DNA of 64,000 nucleotides from assembly GCA_963729875.1 (NCBI GenBank), contig CAVSPR010000002.1, positions 372,001 through 436,000 on the forward strand. Reading direction: 5' to 3'. Source of the DNA: DATBSL01 sp963729875 (lineage in GTDB: Bacteria; Acidobacteriota; Vicinamibacteria; Fen-336). Below, one piece after another: positions 8,982 to 16,451 of this stretch. The position numbers and the translations under genes were made by a program. The notes beneath the pieces are model-generated. The model ran no database searches. It saw only the letters and a list, made by a program, of their open reading frames with translations, and was not told where the DNA came from. Within the stretch, counting starts at the first letter, position 1; every line of letters begins with the position of its first letter.

Positions 8982-10328
8982 TCAGAAACGCACGTCGCTG
9001 ACCTTGCCTCCCTGGAAGACGACCGACACGCTCGAGTAGGTCCACTGTGTCTTCCCGCCGAACACGATCTCGGCCTCCGGGCGACCCAGCATCGCCTCGA
9101 CCTCGGCCGGCGTCATGCCCACCCGAAGCTCCTTCCGCTGGCCGGACGCGGGCGTGGCCGCGGCCCGCGAGGGGGTAGCGAGAAACGCCGGGCCCGGCCC
9201 CGTGGCGTCCGCCACCGCGGGGGGGGCGTCGGCGGGGGAGGGGCCCCCGGGGCCCGGCCCGGCCGCGACGCGCGTCGCCTTCGGCCGGCCCTGGGCACGC
9301 AGCGGGCCGTCCGGGTAGTTGAGCGCCAGCTCCCGCTCGAGCTTCGCGGCGCGCGCCGACGACAGCGAGTGGTTGCTGAAGAAGAAGTTCTGGACCTTGC
9401 TGGAGTCCCCGTACTTGCGGGCGAAGCGCTGCCACAGGCGCGGGCCCTTGGTGATGTCGAAGCCGGCCTCGTAGGCGTAGCGCAGGCCGACGCGGTCGGC
9501 CTGGTCCTCGAGCGAGCGGCCGTACCCGTTCTGCCACGCGAGGGAGCCGAACTGGCCGACGAGGGCGAGAACCTGCTTCGCATTGTCGTCCTTCACGCTC
9601 TCCGTGGCCGCGGCGAGGCCGAGAGCGGCCAGCTGGATCCACATCTGCTTCTTGAACTCGCGGCGCGTGTGCTCGTGCGAGGCGTGCACCAGCTCGTGCC
9701 CGAGCACGATCGCCACCTCGTCGTCGTCCATGTCGAGGAGAAGGCCGCTGAACACGTAGATCGAGTAGTTGCCCATCGCCATCGCGTTCCACTCGGGGTT
9801 GTCCACGACGTAGACGCGCACGCGCTCGGGCTCGAGGTAGGGGGGCAGGAGCTGGCGGGTGATCCTCGTGACCCGGTCGACCATCGGCCCCGAGGTGTAC
9901 AGCTTGCCCAGGTCCTTGGCGGTCTGCTCGTCGACCGCCTCGAACATGTGCCCGACCTTGCGGTAGGCCTCCTCGTGGGCGTTCGTGACGGCCAGCACCT
10001 GGTCCTCGAACATCGCCATGCCGTTCGGCTTGGCCTCCACCTCGCGCGCCTCGATGGCCCCGTCGGCCCGCCGCACGCCCTTCGCCTTCACCTCGTAGCC
10101 GAACGGGATCTGGTCGAAGCGGACCGCGCCGCCGTCGCCCTTGAACTTCGTGGCGGGCGTGGCGCAGACGCGCTGGGCGTCGACCAGCAGGCAGCCGCCG
10201 CGCACCCACTCGGCGTATCCCTCGGCCTTCTCCTCCTTCGGCTTGTCGGCTGCCGCCTCGGCCGCGCCGGGCAGGCCGGCCAGCAGCATCGACGCGACGA
10301 CCAGGAGCGACCCACCGGGCGTCCTCAT
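8982..10328 (-). CDS. M48 family metalloprotease with C-terminal BamE/SmpA-like domain
   Basis: A 448-residue exported zinc protease. The signal peptide runs from MRTPGG through a Leu/Ala core to about GAAEAAA. The catalytic motif HELVHASHEH sits near residue 211 and the third zinc ligand region SLEDQAD near residue 275, the M48 arrangement. The final 50 residues (RVGMTPAEVEAMLGRPE through WTYSSVSVVFQGGKV) match the SmpA/BamE fold, linked by a Pro/Ala/Gly-rich spacer. BamE-like domains are usually found in outer-membrane assembly proteins, so this may be a periplasmic quality-control protease of the BepA/LoiP type. ATG 10328 has GAGGAGGA as Shine-Dalgarno. An unassigned 139-bp gap separates it from the next gene. 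Confidence 0.85.
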   Translation of the reverse strand: MRTPGGSLLVVASMLLAGLPGAAEAAADKPKEEKAEGYAEWVRGGCLLVDAQRVCATPATKFKGDGGAVRFDQIPFGYEVKAKGVRRADGAIEAREVEAKPNGMAMFEDQVLAVTNAHEEAYRKVGHMFEAVDEQTAKDLGKLYTSGPMVDRVTRITRQLLPPYLEPERVRVYVVDNPEWNAMAMGNYSIYVFSGLLLDMDDDEVAIVLGHELVHASHEHTRREFKKQMWIQLAALGLAAATESVKDDNAKQVLALVGQFGSLAWQNGYGRSLEDQADRVGLRYAYEAGFDITKGPRLWQRFARKYGDSSKVQNFFFSNHSLSSARAAKLERELALNYPDGPLRAQGRPKATRVAAGPGPGGPSPADAPPAVADATGPGPAFLATPSRAAATPASGQRKELRVGMTPAEVEAMLGRPEAEIVFGGKTQWTYSSVSVVFQGGKVSDVRF

Positions 10329-10467
10329 GACTCCTCCTCGCCCCTCGGCCGGTCGCGACGATCGAGCGTTTTGGCGACCTCGTCCGGACATCGGACGGCC
10401 GTGGGCCTCGGACGGGGAGGATGCAGCTTTGGTGCCGGCGCGGCTCAGCGACGCCAGGGCTGCGGGG

Positions 10468-13257
10468 TCACTTCCCTCCGCATCTCGCAGCGAGCGCTCG
10501 CTCGCTGCAGTCGATCTCGTCGTTGGCGCACTGAATGGACTCGCGTCTCTCCCTGATCTGGCACTGCGTGAAGGTGCGGTCCGGGTCCGGCGCGCAGGTC
10601 CGGCCCCGCTCTTGCGCGGCGGCGAGGCAGGCGCCGTAGGCGGAGCCGCACCCGGCGTCGACGTTCATGGTCTTGGTGGCCACGTCCCTGGTCGGATCCT
10701 GGGCGCGGTTGTGCGCGCGCACCTCCTCCAGGCGCGGCCGGTACCTGGCCATGCAGGCTTCGGGGCTCGGGGCCTCTGGCGTGGGTTTCGGCGTGGGCGC
10801 CGGTGTCGGCACTGGCGTGGGGGGGGGCTCCGGCGCCGGTATGGGCGGCGGGGCCGTCGGCCGCGGCCAGGGAGTGACCACAGGCGTCGGCCGCGGTGTC
10901 AGCATGACGCTCCGCTTGACGAGGAGCTCGCGGGAGAGATCGATCGCCGAAGTCCTGCGGTACGTCTCGTAGCCGTCGGCCGAGGCCTCCAGGGTGAACG
11001 AGACCGCCCGCGGTGGCAGACCGTCGGCCTGCCCCACGCCCGAGGGGTCGGTGCTCCAGCGGCTCGTCTTCCCCTCGTACTGCAGCTGCACGCTCACGCC
11101 GCCCAGCGGCCGTTTCGTGTTGGCGTTGAGGATCGTGATCTTGAGCGCGGACGGAACGGTCACCTGGCCGATCGCCTCCCCGGCGGGCTGGCCCTTCTCG
11201 AGGAGCGTCACCCGCACCTCGTGCTGCCCGGGCCTCGTGTAGGTGTGCTCGAGCGTGTCCTTCCGCGTCTCGATCGCCCCCGGGGCACCCGGATCGCCGG
11301 TCTCCCAGCGGTAGGCCCCCTGCCCCCCGGAGACGGCAGCCCCCTGCACCTGCAGGCGGAACGCGCTGCCGCGCAACGGGGTCGCCGTGACCCCGAGCGC
11401 GGTCAGCTCGGCTTGCAGCGTCAGCCCTGGAGCCGCGTCCGTCCCGCTCGCGGCGACGACGTAGACCGTCTCTCCCGCCTTCACGGGCACGGCGAGGACC
11501 TTCGTCTCACGCGCCACGTAGGCGCGATCGGCCGGGACGTCGCTCTCGCGAGGCGCTTCCCCGCGGTAGACGACAACGTGCGCTCCGCGCTGCGGGCTCG
11601 TCACGGTCAGCCGCAAGGACCCGGTCGGAAGACCGCCCGGCATCGCGCCGAGGGCGAAGCTCTCGTAGGCGCCCGTGTAGGGGGTCGGGAGCGAGAGCGG
11701 GCCGCTCCAGGCCGGGGCGTTCGAGTCCAGGGGACGCGGGGCCCGCAGGGCGTCCTGCGCCGGGCTTGCCGCGTCGAGGAGCAGGAAGGACACGAAGTCC
11801 GACCAGATCTCCTCGATCGGGAGCTCGCCCATCCGGCCGTAGGCCCCGAGGATCTGCTCGCTCCGATCGAGGGTGCCCGCCTTCAGCGTCAGGTGCCACA
11901 GCGTGGGGAGCCCGGCCAGCGCCCGCGTCCTCTCGAACATGTACTCCAGGAAGTGCGCGCTCTCGTAGGCGTGCTCCGAGGCGAGGGTGGTGAGCTGCCG
12001 CTCGACGAAGTCGCGCTTCAATTTGTCGCCCATCTTCTCCCGCAGGGCGGCGCCGTCGACGACCACGCCCTCCTCCGCAAACGGGCGCGTACCCAGGTCC
12101 GCCCACGCCACCCGCCCCGCGGCGTACTCCGCCGAGGCGTCCATGAGCCACATGGCCGCCTCCATCCACTTGGCGGTCAGGCCCCCCGTGTCGCAGAGCG
12201 ACCGGTACTGGCAGGCGTGGAAGATCTCGTGCGCCAGGTCGAAGGCCAGCTCCTCGGGCGAGGGGGCGGCCTTCGGACCCGTGGCCGGCAGGCCGACGTA
12301 GGCTCCGGACAAGGCCGGCCGGAAGACGGGATTCGAGAACGCGTCGGACACGTAGACGGAGAGGGTTTCCGGCGCCCCGTACTCGCCGCTGCCATAGACC
12401 GAGCGGATGCGTGCGACCATCTCCGCCACGACCTGGGCGTACAGCGCGCGCCGTGCCGCGTCGTTCAGGTAGCGCTGGGGCCTGGGCTGCGACGGATCGG
12501 TGTAGCCGCCCTCGTCGAGGGCGCGGGTGAAGCGGTCCACCTGCTTCCCGCCGGAACCGTCGGCCCGGGCGAAGAGCGGATACGGATCGGGGACGCCGCT
12601 CGTGCTCACGTAGACGGTCACGCGCTTGTCCGCGCTCTGCCGGGCCTGCCATCCGTTGAGACCCCAGTAGTCGAGGGTGAAGTAGGAGAGGTGATCGGTC
12701 TCGACGACGCTCGTGATCGCGGAGCGTCGGGTGAGGCGCAGGGGCACCCAGACCTCCTTCTCCGCGTCCCACCGCCCGGCGGTGAGCCGATCCGCCTCGG
12801 CCACGGGGGCGTGGGTGAACGTCAGGGTGACGGGGCGCGACAACGGTCCGCCGGCGCCGATCGTGACCTCGTACGTGGCGAGTGAGGCGGCAATGGTCCG
12901 GGGGCCGCGGCCCTTCACCGTGGCGGTCCTGACGGTGACCGGCTGGGGGCCGGCGAAAGTGCCGGCGGGCACGGTCAGGCCGAGGGTGGAGTCGCAGCGG
13001 ATGGTGGCGTCTCGACCGGGCTCGAGCCGCCCGCTGTAGACGGTGTTCCCTGCGGTCGGCACCTGGCGGTTCTCCTCGGCGAAGAACGGCGGGGCATGGC
13101 GCGCTGGCCCCTCCCGGCCCACCTCCGCGGAGGGCTTGCGCGCCGGGGCCGGGGAGGGCCACAGGTACCAGAGGAGGGCGGCGCCGCACACCAGGGCCGC
13201 GACGAGCACGCACCCGCAGCCTCCGAGCAGCCACCAGGTCTTCCGGCTGTTGCTCAT
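10468..13257 (-). CDS. Large membrane-anchored envelope protein with ZU5-like, zincin-motif and PKD-like regions
   Basis: A 929-residue protein starting at ATG 13257. Residues about 8-30 form one transmembrane anchor after a short basic start, so the bulk is extracytoplasmic. Following regions read as: a ZU5-like beta segment (GLTVPAGTF, about 85-190); an alpha-helical part with an HExxH motif, HEIFH at residues 343-347, followed by WMEAAMWLMDASAEYAAG, typical of gluzincin-like proteins; several beta sandwiches; a PKD-like blade (YRWETGDPG, HTYTRPGQHEVRVTL, about 610-690); a carboxypeptidase-regulatory/PEGA-like repeat (about 690-765); a Pro/Thr-rich linker of TP and PTP repeats (782-829); and a terminal domain with eight Cys. 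Proteolytic activity is only suggested by the motif. No close family is recognised. Confidence 0.75.
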   Translation of the reverse strand: MSNSRKTWWLLGGCGCVLVAALVCGAALLWYLWPSPAPARKPSAEVGREGPARHAPPFFAEENRQVPTAGNTVYSGRLEPGRDATIRCDSTLGLTVPAGTFAGPQPVTVRTATVKGRGPRTIAASLATYEVTIGAGGPLSRPVTLTFTHAPVAEADRLTAGRWDAEKEVWVPLRLTRRSAITSVVETDHLSYFTLDYWGLNGWQARQSADKRVTVYVSTSGVPDPYPLFARADGSGGKQVDRFTRALDEGGYTDPSQPRPQRYLNDAARRALYAQVVAEMVARIRSVYGSGEYGAPETLSVYVSDAFSNPVFRPALSGAYVGLPATGPKAAPSPEELAFDLAHEIFHACQYRSLCDTGGLTAKWMEAAMWLMDASAEYAAGRVAWADLGTRPFAEEGVVVDGAALREKMGDKLKRDFVERQLTTLASEHAYESAHFLEYMFERTRALAGLPTLWHLTLKAGTLDRSEQILGAYGRMGELPIEEIWSDFVSFLLLDAASPAQDALRAPRPLDSNAPAWSGPLSLPTPYTGAYESFALGAMPGGLPTGSLRLTVTSPQRGAHVVVYRGEAPRESDVPADRAYVARETKVLAVPVKAGETVYVVAASGTDAAPGLTLQAELTALGVTATPLRGSAFRLQVQGAAVSGGQGAYRWETGDPGAPGAIETRKDTLEHTYTRPGQHEVRVTLLEKGQPAGEAIGQVTVPSALKITILNANTKRPLGGVSVQLQYEGKTSRWSTDPSGVGQADGLPPRAVSFTLEASADGYETYRRTSAIDLSRELLVKRSVMLTPRPTPVVTPWPRPTAPPPIPAPEPPPTPVPTPAPTPKPTPEAPSPEACMARYRPRLEEVRAHNRAQDPTRDVATKTMNVDAGCGSAYGACLAAAQERGRTCAPDPDRTFTQCQIRERRESIQCANDEIDCSERALAARCGGK

Positions 13258-13332
13258 GTTCCCTCCGTGGCCGCGTGGGGCCCGCCCGTGTTGACCTTCG
13301 TGCCCGGGACGGAGGGATTCTATGATGGCCCG

Positions 13333-13638
13333 GTGACGAGCAGGACCTCGCCGCAGGCCGGGACGGTGGCTGCCGTGGCCGCCTTCCTCCTGTGGGGGCT
13401 GTTTCCCCTGTACTGGAAGCAGCTGGCCTCGGTGCCGGCGCTCGAGGTCGTCGCCCACCGCACGGCCTGGGGGTTCGTGGCCATGGCGGCGGGGAGCGCC
13501 GTCCTCATCGGCCTCAACTGGCTGCTCTACGTGTGGGCGGTCGTCCACGACCACGTGGTCGAGGCGAGCCTGGGCTACTTCATCAACCCGCTCGTCAACG
13601 TCCTTCTCGGCGTCCTCGTGCTCGGCGAGCGGTGGCCC
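13333..13638 (+). pseudogene. Internally deleted rarD/EamA permease remnant
   Basis: Starting at GTG 13333, the frame encodes the beginning of a RarD-type EamA permease (AAFLLWGLFPLYWKQL, ALEVVAHRTAWGF) and then jumps to a later RarD segment (GLNWLLYVWAVVHDH, EASLGYFINPLVNVLLGVL). About 50 residues of the first half are missing at the join near 13490, and everything after LGERW (about 13638), some 180 residues, is gone. The frame happens to run on into the hydrolase gene at 13714 without a stop. RarD-like proteins are about 300 residues, so this is a decayed fragment that cannot form a transporter. The deletion inside an otherwise uninterrupted frame argues for real decay, not a sequencing error. 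Confidence 0.75.
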
Positions 13639-13713
13639 TCCTCACCTGGGATGTGCGGCGCCGCCTGCGCCTCGAGAGGGCGGCCGCCCGGCAAACCGCC
13701 TAGAATCGCGCGC

Positions 13714-14880
13714 ATGTCCCGACGAACGCCGCACGAAGCCGGCCGCGGTTCCGGCCGCAGCACGAGCCCGATCGCCCGCGGGGCCACCGTCGTGCTGCTC
13801 GCCCTGCCGGCCGTCGTCGGCGCCGGAGCGGGCGAGGCGCGCCCGTGGGTCGCCGTGCGCGCGATCTACGGGGGAGTGCCGCAGGAGATCCTCGACTCGG
13901 GCCGCGGCCTGCGGGAGTTCGGGGTGGACGCCGTCTGGCTGGGATCGGGCAGCGTGACGCCCGAGCGGATGGCCCTCCTGCGCGCGCAGGGCGTCCGCGC
14001 CTTCGCCGAGTTCAACACCCTCCACGTCGCCGAGTACCTGAAGGAGCACCCCGAGGCCGCCCCCGTCGGGTCGGACGGCCAGGTCTCGCCGCCTCCCGAC
14101 GGTTGGCAGGGGATCTGCCCCTCCCACGAGGCCTACCGGAAGAGCCGGATGGACGCCTTCCGGCAGCTGCTCCGGGACTTCGACGTGGACGGCGTGTGGC
14201 TCGACTACCACCACGCCCACGCCAGCTGGGAGCAGGCGGAGCCGAACATGCCGGACACCTGCTTCTGCGAGCGGTGCCTGAGCCGCTTCCAGGGGGAGAC
14301 CGGCACGAAGCTGCCGGAAGCGTCGGCGGCGGAGCGCGCTCGGTTGTTGCTCTCGACTCACCGCAAGACGTGGGTCCGATGGCGCTGCGACCTTCTCACC
14401 GACTGGGTCCGGGAGTTCCGGGAGATCCGCGACGAGACGCGCCCCCGCGCCCTTCTCGGGACGTTCCACAACCCCTGGAGCGACGAGGATCACGGCGGCG
14501 CGCGCCTCGAGAAGCTCGCGATCGACCTGCGGGCGCAGGCGGCGCACTTCGACGTGTTCAGCCCGATGCCGTACCACGCCCGCTTCGGCCACGCCGCCGA
14601 CCCGGAGTGGATCTCGCGCCAGGTCGCCTGGCTCGGGCGTGCCCTCGGGATCGAGGGCCGGCCGGGGGAGCGCCACCGCATCTGGCCCATCGTGCAGATC
14701 TCCGACTGGGGCGAGACCGTACCGCTCGAGCAGGTCCCCGCCGTCCTCGACCACGGCTCGCGCCGCCCGGCCACCGGCGTGATGGTCTTCGCCTGGGGCG
14801 GCCTGCGGAAGCAGCCGGAGAAGATCGAGGCGATCGGACGCGCCTTTCGGGCGCTCTCTCCGGCCCCTGCCGGCCACTGA
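13714..14880 (+). CDS. Exported putative glycoside hydrolase-like TIM-barrel protein
   Basis: A 388-residue protein with an N-terminal membrane segment or signal peptide (GATVVLLALPAVVGAGAGEA, about residues 23-42). The body looks like a TIM barrel of the putative glycoside hydrolase (GHL/DUF4015-like) type: AIYGGVPQEILDS, GVDAVWLG, VRAFAEFNT, then VDGVWLDYHHAH with an acidic residue at a strand end, a CFCERC cluster, RALLGTFHNPW, and MVFAWGG near the C-terminus. The WLDYHH strand is the likely catalytic site. The substrate is not predictable. ATG 13714 is chosen because TAGAAT ends 7 nt upstream; the frame is also open upstream into the rarD remnant. It is followed closely by the YbaY/NlpE/META gene. 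Confidence 0.65.
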   Translation: MSRRTPHEAGRGSGRSTSPIARGATVVLLALPAVVGAGAGEARPWVAVRAIYGGVPQEILDSGRGLREFGVDAVWLGSGSVTPERMALLRAQGVRAFAEFNTLHVAEYLKEHPEAAPVGSDGQVSPPPDGWQGICPSHEAYRKSRMDAFRQLLRDFDVDGVWLDYHHAHASWEQAEPNMPDTCFCERCLSRFQGETGTKLPEASAAERARLLLSTHRKTWVRWRCDLLTDWVREFREIRDETRPRALLGTFHNPWSDEDHGGARLEKLAIDLRAQAAHFDVFSPMPYHARFGHAADPEWISRQVAWLGRALGIEGRPGERHRIWPIVQISDWGETVPLEQVPAVLDHGSRRPATGVMVFAWGGLRKQPEKIEAIGRAFRALSPAPAGH

Positions 14881-14891
14881 TCGGAGGCTCC

Positions 14892-16286
14892 ATGTCCCTC
14901 CCCGGCTCGCTCGTCCTGATGCTCGCGGCCGCGGCCGCGCCCGGGGCGAGCTTGATCACCGGCACGGCGTCGTACCGCGAGCGGATCGTGCTGCCCCGCG
15001 GCGCCGTCTTCGAGGCCACTCTCGAGGACGTGTCGCGGGCGGATGCGGCCGCGACCGTCGTCGCCCGCCAGCGGCTCTCGCCGGCCGGCGCGCCCCCCTA
15101 CGCGGTCCGCATCCCGTACGACCCGGCCCGCATCCAGCCGAGCCGCCGCTACGCGGTCCGCGCCACGCTGTGGGCCGGCGCCACAATGAAGTGGACGACC
15201 GACGCGGTCGTGCCCGTCCTCACGCGGGGAGCGGGCACGACGGTCGAGCTGGTGCTCGAGCGAGTGCCGCCGCCCGCGGCCCCGACGGGGACGTTCGAGG
15301 GCCTCCTGCCGTGCGCCGACTGCCCGGGCATCCATTACAGCCTGACGGTCTCGTCCGACCAGACATACCAGCTCCGGACCGCGTACGAGGACAAGCCGGA
15401 AGGCCTCGTCGACGAGATCGGCTCGTGCGTCGTCTCCGCGGACGGGAAGACGCTCGCCCTCGAGGGCAGCCGGGCGGGAGCGCGCTACTTCGCGATCGCG
15501 ACCGACGACCGCCTGACCCAGCTCGACACGAAGGGCGACTCCATCACGTCCGCGGCGAACCTCGACCTCGCGCGCGTCGCCTCCCCGGCCCCCGTCGAGC
15601 CGAGGCTCGCGCTCCAGGGCCTCTTCACCTACAGGGCCGACGCCGCGGTGTTCGAGGAGTGCCGGACCCGCCGCAAGATGCCGGTGGCGATGGAGGGAGA
15701 GTACAAGGCCCTCGAGACCGCCTACACGGCGAAGCGAGAGAAGCCCGGCGAGGCCCGGGCCCTTCGGCCAGGGCAAGCTGTCCTTGCCGTCGTCGAGGGC
15801 CGGATCGTCAGCCGAGTCAACGTGGAAGGCCCGCCGAAGCCGACGCTCGTCGTCGAGCGTTTCTCCGACTTGCGCCCGGGCGAGTCGTGCCCACCCCGCT
15901 TCGCGGCCGTCCCCCTCGAGGGGACCTACTGGAGGCTGACCGAGCTCGACGGCGCCCCCGTGCCACCGGGCGGGAAGCCGCAGGCGCGCGAGGTCCACCT
16001 CGTCTTCGGCGCGGACCCGAAGCGGGTCACGGGGGCGGACGGGTGCAACGGGATGGTCGGGGGCTACGAGATCGACGAGACCCGGCTCAAGTTCGACAAG
16101 CTCGCCGGAACGATGATGGCCTGCCCCGACATCGGCAGCCGCGACCGGCAGTTCCGCGAGGCGCTCGGGAAGGCGACCGGCTACCGGATGCTCGGTCCCG
16201 AGCTCCAGCTGCGCGACGCGGAGGGCAAGCTCCTCGCCCGGTTCGTGGCCGTGCCCCGCAGCGGCGCCGCCACCCGGACGAGGTAG
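14892..16286 (+). CDS. Exported protein with YbaY, NlpE-like and META/HslJ domains
   Basis: A 464-residue exported protein whose three recognisable parts usually occur separately. After a short signal sequence (MSLPGSLVLMLAAAAA) comes a YbaY-like lipoprotein domain (GTASYRERIVLPRGAVFEA, PYAVRIPYDPARIQ, about 20-120). Next is an NlpE-like copper-resistance/stress-sensing domain (GTFEGLLPCADCPGIHYSL, about 130-220, with the CADC motif). The C-terminus is a META/HslJ domain (GTYWRLTELDG, VTGADGCNGMVGGYEI, about 335-455). A further half-repeat with Cys at about 250-300 lies between. All three relate to envelope stress or heat-shock response. Start ATG 14892 has GGAGG. It is 11 bp downstream of the barrel hydrolase gene and likely cotranscribed. 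Confidence 0.75.
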   Translation: MSLPGSLVLMLAAAAAPGASLITGTASYRERIVLPRGAVFEATLEDVSRADAAATVVARQRLSPAGAPPYAVRIPYDPARIQPSRRYAVRATLWAGATMKWTTDAVVPVLTRGAGTTVELVLERVPPPAAPTGTFEGLLPCADCPGIHYSLTVSSDQTYQLRTAYEDKPEGLVDEIGSCVVSADGKTLALEGSRAGARYFAIATDDRLTQLDTKGDSITSAANLDLARVASPAPVEPRLALQGLFTYRADAAVFEECRTRRKMPVAMEGEYKALETAYTAKREKPGEARALRPGQAVLAVVEGRIVSRVNVEGPPKPTLVVERFSDLRPGESCPPRFAAVPLEGTYWRLTELDGAPVPPGGKPQAREVHLVFGADPKRVTGADGCNGMVGGYEIDETRLKFDKLAGTMMACPDIGSRDRQFREALGKATGYRMLGPELQLRDAEGKLLARFVAVPRSGAATRTR

Positions 16287-16299
16287 GGGAGTCGCCTGA

Positions 16300-16344
16300 G
16301 GGGCGCGCGCTCCGAAAGGCGAGCGAAAACAGCTGGCGCGCCCC
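16300..16344 (+). terminator. Possible stem-loop after the YbaY/NlpE/META gene
   Basis: GGGGCGCGC (16300-16308) can pair with GCGCGCCCC (16336-16344) across a 27-nt loop, 14 bp past the stop codon and before the next gene. In DNA this GC-rich such pairings occur by chance. Confidence 0.25.
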
Positions 16345-16451
16345 CCGTGTCACCAAACGCCGATTGCGCAGGTGTGCCCGGCGGCTCAACATGGCCTCGA
16401 GACGCCGGAGAGGCACCTCCCACGGCGCCACGCCATCCCCGGGAGGTCACG

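Noticed and set aside
10487..10508. Perfect 10-bp-arm inverted repeat in the 3' end of the envelope protein gene
   Set aside because: It encodes Cys-Ser-Glu-Arg-Ala-Leu-Ala-Ala within the Cys-rich tail; the two-base loop makes a hairpin unlikely.
13096..14880. A 594-residue open frame across the rarD remnant and hydrolase gene
   Set aside because: Its first 79 codons are antisense to the anchored envelope protein gene, and its middle is a decayed permease; the real gene starts at 13714.
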